Below, one piece after another: positions 26,438 through 36,030 of a DNA stretch of 64,000 nucleotides. The notes under the pieces are model-generated. The model made no database searches. It saw only the letters and a program-made list of their open reading frames with translations, and was not told the DNA's origin. Positions within the stretch are counted from its first letter, which is position 1. The number at the start of each line of letters is the position of its first letter. A program made the position numbers and the translations under genes. The stretch is from Alicyclobacillus tolerans (GTDB lineage Bacteria; Bacillota; Bacilli; Alicyclobacillales; Alicyclobacillaceae), in assembly GCF_021739485.1 (NCBI RefSeq), contig NZ_JAJFNK010000002.1, forward strand, positions 1-64,000. The letters run 5' to 3'.

Positions 26438-26755
26438 TTCTGTCACCCCTTGTTTCGGAATGATTGACTGTCGCGTTGCCGATTTGAAAGCAGTGTACAT
26501 CAGGTGCAAGAAACCAGTCGTCCTCACGACAACTTGTCCGATGATTCTATCTCTAGTATACCATGATTCGACACCACGTCATACGTAATCCCTGGAAAAC
26601 CACTAAAACGTGTTGTGCCATCGTATGCTTGCGGAGAAGTTTGGATAATGTGCGAAAGTTCGACAGGAAACCTGTTCAGCCATGGAGAATGGTCTGATCA
26701 ACTCAGATCGTTTAAATACGGATTGCAACAATGGATGAATAAGGAGAATTGCATT
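26438..26755. other. Intergenic region between the 56-aa gene and the prepilin peptidase gene
   Basis: 318 bases without a gene I can support. They hold the divergent promoter at 26555-26563. Open plus-strand sequence before the prepilin peptidase start is in frame from 26615 but lacks a ribosome site. Confidence 0.55.
26555..26563 (-). promoter_or_regulatory. Promoter of the 56-aa membrane protein gene
   Basis: Minus-strand TGGTATACT is an extended -10 element; no strong -35. The leader would be about 110 bases. Confidence 0.5.
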
Positions 26756-27535
26756 GTGACGACCGCGGCAGCAGCCAATGGATGGGAAGTTATCTTGGTT
26801 TTTTGTACGGGTCTTGTGCTTGGTTCCTTTTTGAATGTGGTCGCATACCGGGTACCTCGCGGCGAATCTCTGGCATGGCCGGGTTCACACTGTCTGAATT
26901 GCAACCGTTCCTTGTCCGCATGGGAACTGGTTCCAATTGTTTCGTGGCTGTTGTTGCAAGGAAGATGCCGGGGATGTCGTCGCCCCATCCCGCTGAGGTA
27001 TCCCATTTTGGAACTCGTTACGGGTTGTTTGGCCGCTGCGACCTGGCTCACGGTTCCTGATTGGCCACAGCGGATCGCTTGGGGAGTATTTTGGCTGTTG
27101 CTCGTGGCCGTAACCGGGACCGACTTGACGGCTATGCGCGTTCCAAATGTGTTGTCGTACACCGGAGCTGTTGTTTTGGTCGTTTTAAGCCCGCTGGAAG
27201 GCGTTCAGTCGTGGCGAACGGCGCTCATTGGAGGCAGTTTATGTTTTCTCGTTTTGTTGGTTATTCACTTCATCACGGGCGGGAATATGGGTCTTGGGGA
27301 TGCGAAACTGTATTTCAGCATCGGCGCGATGTTTGGGGCGGCCTATGGGATGGAGTCCTTTGTGCTCGCATCTTGTTCCGGAGCGGTCGTAGGGCTGCTG
27401 ATGAGATGGGCTGGACTCATGAGGCGAAGAGAATACATGCCTTTCGTTCCCCACATCGCGATCGGAGTGGTTTTGACGAAGTTTTTTGGACCCGCGATGA
27501 CGGAGTGGTACCTGCATTTGTTACTGGGTCATTAA
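26756..27535 (+). CDS. comC: Type IV prepilin peptidase / methyltransferase (ComC/PilD family)
   Basis: Membrane aspartic protease that cleaves prepilin leaders and may N-methylate the new end. The 259 residues contain the family's cysteine pairs (CLNC and CRGC), the first catalytic aspartate in TGTDLTAMRVPN and the second in GLGDAKL, spread over about seven membrane spans. The GTG start follows AAGGAG by nine bases. Likely substrates are the ComG pseudopilins encoded at 44838-46524. Confidence 0.95.
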   Translation: MTTAAAANGWEVILVFCTGLVLGSFLNVVAYRVPRGESLAWPGSHCLNCNRSLSAWELVPIVSWLLLQGRCRGCRRPIPLRYPILELVTGCLAAATWLTVPDWPQRIAWGVFWLLLVAVTGTDLTAMRVPNVLSYTGAVVLVVLSPLEGVQSWRTALIGGSLCFLVLLVIHFITGGNMGLGDAKLYFSIGAMFGAAYGMESFVLASCSGAVVGLLMRWAGLMRRREYMPFVPHIAIGVVLTKFFGPAMTEWYLHLLLGH

Positions 27536-27655
27536 GCGTCGTCGCGGTGCCTGATCCGCTGGACGAGGATGCTGTCGACGGTTGGCGAATGGGCCGAGGG
27601 TTTTTCGTCACACCCGCGGGTCTCGATTCGCGATGCAGGGATAGGGGGAACCGGC

Positions 27656-28687
27656 ATGATGTTGCTCGATTTGCTCATGCGCGCTCGCGAACTTGAGGCT
27701 TCCGATGTGCACCTCTGTGCGAACTCTCCGCCGATTTACCGCATTGACGGGGACCTGCTTTTGGAAGGAGAGCCTTTGCCTGCCGAGGCCACAGCACAAA
27801 TGGCCCGAGAACTGCTCTCGGAAACCCAATGGATTGAGTTTCAACAGGAAGGAGAAGTAGACTTTTCTCACAATGCTCCGGGAGTCTCCAGGTACCGGAT
27901 GAATGTATACAAACAGCGGGGAGCCGTAAGCATTGCAGCGCGCGTCGTTCCGAACTCGATTCCAAGGCTCGACGAGTTAGGGCTTCCGGACGTCGTGAAA
28001 GAATTGACCCTCAAACCGCACGGCTTAGTTTTGGTGACAGGGCCCACCGGGAGCGGGAAAACGACGACTTTGGCGGCGATGGTCGACTACCTGAACCAAT
28101 CTCAACGTCGCCACATCATTACCCTAGAGGACCCGATTGAATACTGGCATGAAAACAATCGATGCGTGATAGACCAACGAGAAATCGGGAAAGATTCAAG
28201 GAGTTTTGCAAAGGCGCTGCGAGCGGCGCTGCGTCAAGACCCAGACGTCATTCTCGTCGGGGAGATGCGAGACTTAGAAACAATCAGTACGGCCATTACA
28301 GCCGCAGAAACCGGTCACTTGGTCTTTGCTACGTTGCATACCAGCGACTCGGTGCAGACCATTGACCGGATTATCGACATCTTTCCAGCCGCACAGCAAT
28401 CCCAGGTCCGCACTCAACTCGCCGCAGTCTTAAAAGGGGTCTTATCGCAACGTTTGGTGAAGACTATACAAGGCAACTCGCGAGTAGCCGCATTGGAGAT
28501 CCTTCTCAACGTCCCTGCAGTAGCCAATCTCATACGCAGCCAAAAGGCGCATCAAATTCGTTCCGTTATGGAAACCGCGAGGGCGAGTGGAATGCAAACT
28601 ATGGAAATGCATTTGCGTCAGTTGGCTTCTGCCAACCGGATTTCGGGAACTGCCGTGCGTCAATGGACGACGTCGCAAATCCTTTGA
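27656..28687 (+). CDS. pilT: PilT-type twitching motility / pilus retraction ATPase
   Basis: Hexameric secretion ATPase. The 343 residues show Walker A GPTGSGKT at 129-136, Walker B VILVGEMRD, and the His-box TLHTSDSVQTIDRI. The short N-terminal region and early SDVHL motif favour PilT over the GspE/ComGA type. Of the two adjacent ATGs, I use the first, nine bases after AGGGGG. No pilin gene is adjacent; its partner could be the ComG pseudopilus or pili encoded elsewhere. Confidence 0.92.
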   Translation: MMLLDLLMRARELEASDVHLCANSPPIYRIDGDLLLEGEPLPAEATAQMARELLSETQWIEFQQEGEVDFSHNAPGVSRYRMNVYKQRGAVSIAARVVPNSIPRLDELGLPDVVKELTLKPHGLVLVTGPTGSGKTTTLAAMVDYLNQSQRRHIITLEDPIEYWHENNRCVIDQREIGKDSRSFAKALRAALRQDPDVILVGEMRDLETISTAITAAETGHLVFATLHTSDSVQTIDRIIDIFPAAQQSQVRTQLAAVLKGVLSQRLVKTIQGNSRVAALEILLNVPAVANLIRSQKAHQIRSVMETARASGMQTMEMHLRQLASANRISGTAVRQWTTSQIL

Positions 28688-28911
28688 ACGGAAGCCAGAC
28701 TGCGAGAAATGGACAGCTTCAACGGCTGCCTCAATCCGGATTGTCTGGCAAGCCCTAAAACCCGTGCGATTCTGTTGCAAAAAAGCTTAACCCGGTTTCC
28801 GGTGCTGCTAGCATTGCATTCCAGTTGACAAATCTATATACTGTTATCAATCTAGCTATCCATCCTTGTCAGTCTTCTTGTTCTCGCAAGTTTACGAGAA
28901 GAGGTGATGGA

Positions 28912-29886
28912 GTGCGTATACCAAAGTCAAGAACACTCTACCTGTCGGCAGCTGTGCTCGCGTTGTTTACCAGCAGCATTGCAACAGCGAATGCAGCACA
29001 TAAAACGGTAACGGTGCAAGACAATGGGCAACGCAGAAGAATTGGTGGATTTAAGTTAGGCATGTTGAATTCGTTCCCGGAACAAGAGAGTACAAGTATT
29101 CCGGCGCGAAGTCACGCGAACCCGGAATTCGATAGTGCAGTGCAAAACAGCATGAGTGTTGTTCATAGAAAACCGGCACGCGTAAACGTCTATATGGGTG
29201 GAAAGTCCGAGGGACAGGTGTTGACATATGCCTCAGACGTCGGACAGCTTTTTCAAGAAGCAGGGCTGAAAATCGGTTCAGGTGACAAGGTGAATGTACC
29301 CTTGACTGCACCTGTCTACGATGGGGAAACGATTCGCATTCAACACACTGTGACCAGGGTCTCTTCAAAAACAGAGGAGATACCGTTTCAGACCATACGT
29401 CGGCCTTCAAGTACGTTGTATTCCGGGGAAACTCGCTTGCTGACGCACGGTGTGAAAGGGTTAGTCAACCTGCAAACCACAAGAGTCTATGTGGATGGTC
29501 AGAAAGTGGACGAGACGTTGTCCCAGAAGGTAGTCCGGCAGCCTCGCAACGCGGTGGTGTTAGTCGGAACCGCCCCCAGACCGTACCCCTTATCGGGTCG
29601 TAGTGGGGGTTCCATGCTTGTCTTGCAAAAACTCACGGTGCTCGCTACGGCGTATGTGAAAGGTGGACTGACGGCAACGGGTTGGAAGGCAGTCCCTGGA
29701 GTGATTGCGGTCGATCCGTCCGTGATTCCATTAGGAACAAAGCTGTACGTACCGGGTATAGGAATTTTGCGCGCGGAAGATACAGGAAGTGCAATTCGCG
29801 GCTACCATGTCGATATTTGCATGTCGACAGAGTCGCAAGCCAGAGCGTGGGGCGCTCGAACCATGGCAGTCTATATTGTGAAGTAA
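28912..29886 (+). CDS. Secreted DUF348/3D-domain cell wall protein (YabE/Rpf-like)
   Basis: 324 residues with a signal peptide (about 1-28, ending ATANA), one DUF348-type segment at about 100-140, a G5-like region, and a C-terminal 3D domain from about residue 243. The 3D domain shows LATAYVKGG, GVIAVDPSVIPLGT, EDTGSAIRG and the closing WGARTMAVYIV. Related proteins act on peptidoglycan as lytic transglycosylases. The family form here has only one DUF348 unit, where YabE has more. The GTG start has AGAGGTGAT just upstream. Confidence 0.85.
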   Translation: MRIPKSRTLYLSAAVLALFTSSIATANAAHKTVTVQDNGQRRRIGGFKLGMLNSFPEQESTSIPARSHANPEFDSAVQNSMSVVHRKPARVNVYMGGKSEGQVLTYASDVGQLFQEAGLKIGSGDKVNVPLTAPVYDGETIRIQHTVTRVSSKTEEIPFQTIRRPSSTLYSGETRLLTHGVKGLVNLQTTRVYVDGQKVDETLSQKVVRQPRNAVVLVGTAPRPYPLSGRSGGSMLVLQKLTVLATAYVKGGLTATGWKAVPGVIAVDPSVIPLGTKLYVPGIGILRAEDTGSAIRGYHVDICMSTESQARAWGARTMAVYIVK

Positions 29887-30007
29887 ATCGGGTGAGTACC
29901 CTCGCGCTGCAACTGACAAGGAGAAGTGGTACGTTGACCTGGCTTTTCACCAGGACCAGCGCTTTCAAGCGTCGTACTTTGAAAACCAATATCCAGCGAA
30001 AAGAAAG

Positions 30008-30055
30008 CATCCAGGCTTCAGGCGTCTAAACCGCGCAGGTCGTTTGGATGTTTTT
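30008..30055 (+). terminator. Possible terminator of the 3D-domain gene
   Basis: CATCCA and TGGATG close a 31-base loop and are followed by TTTTT. The stem is only six base pairs, so the call is weak. Confidence 0.4.
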
Positions 30056-30144
30056 CTATTTTCGATGGCTTGGCATACATGTTTTCCCTTTTCGAATCAT
30101 AGATTTCAAGTAGACTCATGAGAGTGATGAAAGGGGAAAGCGCT

Positions 30145-31311
30145 GTGGAGCCGAACCGTCTCAGTTCAGAATCCAGGCAAACAAAACACACTTCGCACCC
30201 GATTATTGTAAAAGTTGGAGGTCAGCAGTGGATTGTCGACGAGTCGGGGGTGGCTCAACCTCTTGAGTCCAACCAAGAAAAGGTCATCTCGCTCAAGTCG
30301 GTACAAGAGGCGATGTACGAAACCACACGAGACCATCAGCGCAGACGGGCGAAATCGACTTCTCGTCAACCCAATCCATCCAGCTTGCGTCCCTGGGCAC
30401 ATTCAGTCGTAGCGCATGTAAAGAACGGGTGGAAGGCCTTTCACACGCAACTGTTTAATTCCCTTGGACGGTTGCTTGAACACGAAGGTTCTGGTCCGAT
30501 GGACAACCCTTCGGCACAACGTCCATCTGCAGAAAAATCAACGTCCTTCGCGAGGGTGACAAACCACCGGCGCGGAAGAAAACCTTTGCGCGACAGTTTC
30601 CAGACTGGGGCTGTGGTCGGATTGATCTTAGGTTGCTTAAGTCTGGTGCTCTTTCATCAATTGGAACCGAACCTGTCCAGACAAGCGTCGCCCACGCCCA
30701 CGAACCCAAGCATCAGCCTGCCTGCAAGCAACGGCTTGGTCGTACCTGCCGTGCACTTATATGCATTACAGGCTGGAAGCTACCCGACGAGCACGCAAGC
30801 ACAAACCGCAGTCAAGCTGCTTTCTCGACACGGGGTAAAGTCAGTGATTCATTCGGGCAAAAACTATCAAGTTTTTTCTTCCATAGCCCTCAATCCTGGG
30901 GACTTGAACAAACTTGCGGGCAATCTTAAGAAAATGGGATTTCCTGCCGCCGTGGTACCCTGGAGTTGGGAGGCGGCAACAGCATCAACCGCAAATTGGC
31001 CGCATCCAAATTCAGTGCAAGACACATCTCGTTGGATGTTCGCACAAGTTAGCGCTCTGAACGCGTTGACGGGCTCGCTGATGGATGGAGAGCCAAATCG
31101 CGATGTTTCAGCGGCATACACGGCCGCCGCGAAAATTCAACCGAGCAGCACCCAGGTACAGGATACCGGGGATGCTTCCCAAATCAATCGACTGCATGTG
31201 GACGCACAGCAAGCATACCAACAGTTTTCACAAGGACATCACACATCTTCCATGTATTATGACATCCAGGCCTACGAACAGATTTGGCAACTGACCCAAC
31301 CTGGGAATTAA
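30145..31311 (+). CDS. spoIIB: SpoIIB-like sporulation protein with SPOR domain
   Basis: 388 residues: a basic cytoplasmic N-terminal region, one membrane span at about 154-172, and an external SPOR domain at about 203-275 (YALQAGSYPTSTQAQ). A helical tail follows. In B. subtilis SpoIIB has the same layout, binds septal peptidoglycan and speeds engulfment, and sits between comC and maf-radC, as here. The overall sequence is too divergent for certainty. The GTG at 30145 follows AAAGGGGAA; the ATG at 30118 lies upstream of that site. Confidence 0.8.
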   Translation: MEPNRLSSESRQTKHTSHPIIVKVGGQQWIVDESGVAQPLESNQEKVISLKSVQEAMYETTRDHQRRRAKSTSRQPNPSSLRPWAHSVVAHVKNGWKAFHTQLFNSLGRLLEHEGSGPMDNPSAQRPSAEKSTSFARVTNHRRGRKPLRDSFQTGAVVGLILGCLSLVLFHQLEPNLSRQASPTPTNPSISLPASNGLVVPAVHLYALQAGSYPTSTQAQTAVKLLSRHGVKSVIHSGKNYQVFSSIALNPGDLNKLAGNLKKMGFPAAVVPWSWEAATASTANWPHPNSVQDTSRWMFAQVSALNALTGSLMDGEPNRDVSAAYTAAAKIQPSSTQVQDTGDASQINRLHVDAQQAYQQFSQGHHTSSMYYDIQAYEQIWQLTQPGN

Positions 31312-31342
31312 TTCCGTTACCTTGGGGAATAAATTCCTTTTT
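31305..31342 (+). terminator. spoIIB terminator
   Basis: GAATT-A-ATTCC pairs with GGAAT-A-AATTC (one A/A mismatch), followed by C and TTTTT. It overlaps the spoIIB stop codon. Confidence 0.7.
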
Positions 31343-31346
31343 CCTG

Positions 31347-31374
31347 TTGGAAATGGACGTTTTGGGAATATTAT
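31347..31374 (+). promoter_or_regulatory. Promoter of the DUF4321 gene
   Basis: TTGGAA, a 16-base spacer and TATTAT, directly after the spoIIB terminator. Confidence 0.5.
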
Positions 31375-31476
31375 CAGTGTCACCGCCATGGTGTTTCGCG
31401 CAAGCAGGCCTCCCGGCAGGACTCTGTGCAAAACTGTCGAATAGTGCCGTGACGTGGTATCGGGAGGGGGCACGAC

Positions 31477-31716
31477 ATGCGTAACTCCATCTGGCGAACG
31501 GCAGGGTTTCTATTCGCCGGTGCGGTTCTCGGCACTTTGGCAGGACAGCTTTTGGCACCTCAGGTTCCACTGTTGCGCCACCAGACGCAGCTTCAATGGA
31601 ATCCCAGTGCGGATTGGGCGGTTTTGCGCTTTTCATTGAATGTGACGCTTCGCGTGAATTGGTTGACACTCGTCGGGGTGGTGGCGGCCTATTTGCTCCG
31701 CCGACGCATCAAGTAG
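31477..31716 (+). CDS. DUF4321 small membrane protein
   Basis: 79 residues with two hydrophobic spans; the N-terminal FLFAGAVLGTLAGQLL and the ending LLRRRIK fit the DUF4321 family, which is commonly found near maf and radC in Firmicutes. The function is unknown. The ATG follows GGGAGGGGG. B. subtilis has maf at this place; no maf is present here. Confidence 0.8.
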   Translation: MRNSIWRTAGFLFAGAVLGTLAGQLLAPQVPLLRHQTQLQWNPSADWAVLRFSLNVTLRVNWLTLVGVVAAYLLRRRIK

Positions 31717-31806
31717 CAGAGGAGAGCAGAGTTCGCTGAAAGCACAGTTCGGAGGTTCCCGCTGATTTTCGAAAAATATAGCGATCCTTGACGGATGGAA
31801 TCAAGT

Positions 31807-31812
31807 TATAAT
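31807..31812 (+). promoter_or_regulatory. radC promoter (-10 only)
   Basis: A perfect TATAAT lies 142 bases before radC. The nearest TTGACG is only 13 bases upstream, so a second element is unclear. Transcription would start near 31819. Confidence 0.45.
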
Positions 31813-31821
31813 GTAGTGGGT

Positions 31822-31926
31822 TTGCCAGCCTGGCTGCATTTCCCTATGGTAGGGACAGCGGGTCTGGCTCTTGGTGTGTTGCGGCAAGTATCCGCCCGAC
31901 CGTTGCGAAGGGTCGGCCGCCAGACC
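31822..31926 (+). promoter_or_regulatory. Structured leader of radC, unknown class
   Basis: Several stems fill the leader: CCCTA/TAGGG near 31842-31856, then an outer 8-bp stem GGTCTGGC (31861-31868) with GCCAGACC (31919-31926). Inside it are GCGG/CCGC (31881-31895) and CCGACC/GGTCGG (31896-31916). The last two hairpins inside the outer stem give a three-way junction ending 11 bases before the ribosome site. I do not recognise a riboswitch. Confidence 0.45.
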
Positions 31927-31954
31927 TTCGGAATGACGGAGGGAGGCAATACCC

Positions 31955-32644
31955 TTGAGTGTAAAATCTGTTGAGGCTGACTGTGGACTGCTTGAACCGC
32001 CGCGAGAACGGATGCTCCGCTATGGAGTTTCCGTCTTGCGCAGTGATGAACTTTTGGCCGTAGTCATGCAGTCCGGCAGTCGGCGCATGTCTGTTCACGA
32101 ACTGGCTGCACAGGTTTTGAGGTCGGTGGATGGCGTTTACGGACTCGTTGACGTTTCCCTGGAGGAGTTAATGCAGATTCCAGGCATCGGCGAAGCGAAG
32201 GCTCTTCAGATTGCCGCTGCTGTTGAATTAGGGAGACGGATTGCGCGCAAACCCACCGACAGTAGGACTCAAATTCGCTCGGCGAACGACGCTGCAGAGT
32301 ATGTTATGGATCGGATGAGGCACCTTAAAAAGGAACAGTTTATGACCTTGCACTTAGATACCAAACACCGCCTCATTGGGGAGGAAGTGGTATCTGTGGG
32401 AAGCTTAGACGCTTCAATTGTGCATCCGCGCGAGATCTTTAAACTGGCCGTAAAGCGCAGCGCATCTGCAATTTTGTGCATTCACAACCACCCAAGTGGT
32501 GACCCTGCGCCCAGCGCCGAGGACATTGCGGTGACGCGTCGATTGTGCGAAGCTGGCCGGCTTTTAGGAATCGATGTCCTCGATCACATCGTTGTCGGCG
32601 ATGGACGGTTTGTCAGTTTAAAAGCGGAAGGCTACATGACTTGA
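31955..32644 (+). CDS. radC: RadC-family JAMM protein
   Basis: 229 residues: an N-terminal helix-hairpin-helix part (IPGIGEAKALQIAAA) and a C-terminal JAMM metal-binding domain with HNHPSGDPAPSAED. Despite the name a direct role in DNA repair is not established in Bacillus. The TTG start follows GGAGGGAGG by eight bases. It is upstream of mreB as in B. subtilis. Confidence 0.95.
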   Translation: MSVKSVEADCGLLEPPRERMLRYGVSVLRSDELLAVVMQSGSRRMSVHELAAQVLRSVDGVYGLVDVSLEELMQIPGIGEAKALQIAAAVELGRRIARKPTDSRTQIRSANDAAEYVMDRMRHLKKEQFMTLHLDTKHRLIGEEVVSVGSLDASIVHPREIFKLAVKRSASAILCIHNHPSGDPAPSAEDIAVTRRLCEAGRLLGIDVLDHIVVGDGRFVSLKAEGYMT

Positions 32645-32708
32645 CCGGGGGCCCGAAACACACAGTGGCGGTAGGTGCCAGGTAAATGACTCGAGAGGAG
32701 ATATATAG

Positions 32709-33743
<1,035 letters not shown>

Positions 33744-33806
33744 TGCAATGCACGAAGACACGCTTGTGCATAAGGTTTGCTGAAATCGCGTGAATAAGGA
33801 AGTGGG

Positions 33807-34667
33807 ATGCGGGTGTCCCGACTGTTAACGAATCGCCGATTGTTTATCTTGCTGGCAAGCTTTATTTTACTGACCGCGATTGCCGGACTGACCCTGCGGG
33901 GCAGCGGGAGAGGGGCCACGTGGCCGGAACGGGCCATCATGGACACCGAAAACGCGATCGGCGGGCTTTTTTACCGGCCAGTAAGTGCAGTGACGGGTTT
34001 CCTTCAGGGAATTCACGACTTGCACCAGATGTATGTGGAAAACGCACAATTGAAATCCGAGCTGCAAAACTATTCCGCGTTGAAGGTCGAGTTGCAAAGC
34101 GCCCAAGCACAAAATGCGCAATTGAACAAGATGCTCGGTTTCAAGCAAACGGGTGGAAAGAGCATGCCTCTTGTACCTGCGCACGTGGTCGGACGCGATC
34201 CATCCAAATGGAACTCGGACATCACCATCGATGTGGGTCATGCGAACGGCGTGCACACGAACATGGCCGTAATCTCCACGGACGGGAGCTTAGTGGGACG
34301 CGTGGCACAAGCGGCCCAGTACAGTTCTAAAGTGACGTTGATTACAGACACCCAGGTGGGCGATGGAGTATCTGCCATGGTTCAAAACGGGACTGCGACT
34401 CAACCTTACGGAATTGTAGTGGGTTCAACTACGGAATCGGGAAGTCTGGAGATGCAATTTTTATCTCCTGTAGCACAACTGAATCCAGGACAATCCGTGG
34501 TGACTTCCGGTTTGAGTGACGTCTATCCGAAAGGACTGCTGATTGGAACCGTCGTGAGTGTCAAAACAGGGCAACAAGGCCTGACCAAGTCAGCCGTAAT
34601 TCATCCTGCTGCCGATCTGAACTACTTGGAAGACGTGTTTGTCGTCACCTCTCAGGGTGTGAAATGA
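33807..34667 (+). CDS. mreC: Rod-shape determining protein MreC
   Basis: 286 residues: one membrane span at about 10-28, a coiled coil at about 68-112 rich in Gln/Leu/Ala heptads, and the external beta-barrel domain with VVGRDPSKWN and VISTDGSLVGRV. It links MreB to the wall-synthesis enzymes. AAGGAAG lies before the ATG and the stop overlaps the mreD start. Confidence 0.97.
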   Translation: MRVSRLLTNRRLFILLASFILLTAIAGLTLRGSGRGATWPERAIMDTENAIGGLFYRPVSAVTGFLQGIHDLHQMYVENAQLKSELQNYSALKVELQSAQAQNAQLNKMLGFKQTGGKSMPLVPAHVVGRDPSKWNSDITIDVGHANGVHTNMAVISTDGSLVGRVAQAAQYSSKVTLITDTQVGDGVSAMVQNGTATQPYGIVVGSTTESGSLEMQFLSPVAQLNPGQSVVTSGLSDVYPKGLLIGTVVSVKTGQQGLTKSAVIHPAADLNYLEDVFVVTSQGVK

Positions 34668-35185
34668 TGCGAAACGCCGTTGCATTGGTCGTGTTGTGGC
34701 TGGCTTTGGTGATTCAATCGACAGTCTTTCAGATTCCGCCTATCAACGTCGTTCAGCCTAATTTGGTACTCGTCGTGTTAATGGTGACGGCTTTGGCGCG
34801 CGGCCCTGCAGTCGCGTTGCTGCTCGGAGTCGCAGTGGGTTTTATCCAGGATGTCGTGTACGGGTCTTTTATTGGATTAAACGCGTTTACATACGGCGTG
34901 ATTGGCTACTTTGCCGCATCTTTCTTTGCTCAGTTCTTGCATAAGAACATTTCGATCACGTTCTTGGTGACCATCATCACGACGTTTATTCAAGACTGGA
35001 TGACGTTTGGCTTAACGCGGATGTTTGGCGTTACCGCTTATTCCTGGCACACGGTGTTTACGAACTCCCTGTGGCAAATGATTGTCAACGGAATTACTTT
35101 GCTCGTGGTCTACCCGTGGTTGACGCGCCTGTTTATTGCCAAATCGCGAGGCAGATACAGTCAAGACGGGCAAGAATCTCTTTAG
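34664..35185 (+). CDS. mreD: Rod-shape determining protein MreD
   Basis: 173 residues with five to six hydrophobic spans; QPNLVLVVLM and the GFIQDVVYG segment are typical. It is the integral membrane partner of MreBC. The ATG overlaps the mreC stop (ATGA). Confidence 0.95.
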   Translation: MMRNAVALVVLWLALVIQSTVFQIPPINVVQPNLVLVVLMVTALARGPAVALLLGVAVGFIQDVVYGSFIGLNAFTYGVIGYFAASFFAQFLHKNISITFLVTIITTFIQDWMTFGLTRMFGVTAYSWHTVFTNSLWQMIVNGITLLVVYPWLTRLFIAKSRGRYSQDGQESL

Positions 35186-35191
35186 TGTACC

Positions 35192-35223
35192 GTCAGTCCG
35201 CTCTGCTTTTAGGGCGGACTGAC
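35192..35223 (+). terminator. Stem-loop after mreD
   Basis: GTCAGTCCGC and GCGGACTGAC form a perfect 10-bp stem. There is no T run, so it may be a processing or stability element rather than a terminator. Confidence 0.45.
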
Positions 35224-35295
35224 TGCGTTTGCAGGAAAACGCCAGCGGTGTAGCGAATATTGTCAGCCGTGTTGTCATGGGCAGGAGGGAGTCGC

Positions 35296-35991
35296 TTGAC
35301 TGGCAGAACCAGTTCACAACTTAGGTCCGATGTTCGGTTGCCAGTTGCTGTAAAGGGAATCAAAGATGGACTCCTGTTTTTGCTTGACGAACAGTGCGAG
35401 TTTGATGTCCTTTTGAGCCACTTGGAAGAATTGCTGAATGGTGAAACAGCTGCAGTCTTTGATGGGCCGCAAATCGGGGTTGCCATAGATTATGGGGATC
35501 GGACCTTGGCTGCAGAGGAATATCGGATGCTTTTAAATCTGTTTTTGACGAAACCAAACTTTGTCATCCGCGAATGGGGTCGACATACAACGGCTTATCG
35601 CAGTATTTTGGCAAACCGAGAGAAACAGTCTCAACAATCGATCTACAAAGGCCATGTGAGAAACGGACAAACTCTGTATTTTGATGGGGACGTAGTCATC
35701 ATCGGGGACGTTCATCCGGGAGCGGAAGTCAGCGCAACCGGCGATATCTATGTGTTTGGAAGGCTTCGGGGAATTGCGCATGCCGGGGTCAGCGGCAACC
35801 CGAGCGCCATTATTGCGGCTTCAGATTTTGCCCCCATGCAGCTTCGTATTGCGGGAAGAATTGGACGTCCGCCGGAGCAAAATGGACGCGCGATGCAGAC
35901 GTTTATGGAGTTCGCTTACCTGCAACACGGGACGATGGCGGTCGACAAAGTCGAATTTCTGAGTTACTTGCGTCCTAAATCTCCCCGATGA
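35296..35991 (+). CDS. minC: Septum site-determining protein MinC
   Basis: Inhibits FtsZ ring formation away from midcell, together with MinD. 231 residues: N-terminal FtsZ-binding domain, then the C-terminal beta-helix (GDVHPGAEVSATGDIYVFGRLRG). I start at TTG 35296, five bases after GGAGGGAG; the frame is open to 35260. It follows mreD and precedes minD, as in B. subtilis. Confidence 0.95.
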   Translation: MTGRTSSQLRSDVRLPVAVKGIKDGLLFLLDEQCEFDVLLSHLEELLNGETAAVFDGPQIGVAIDYGDRTLAAEEYRMLLNLFLTKPNFVIREWGRHTTAYRSILANREKQSQQSIYKGHVRNGQTLYFDGDVVIIGDVHPGAEVSATGDIYVFGRLRGIAHAGVSGNPSAIIAASDFAPMQLRIAGRIGRPPEQNGRAMQTFMEFAYLQHGTMAVDKVEFLSYLRPKSPR

Positions 35992-36030
35992 AACAGGGGC
36001 GAATGTGTCTGGCCTGAGAGGAGAATGCGC

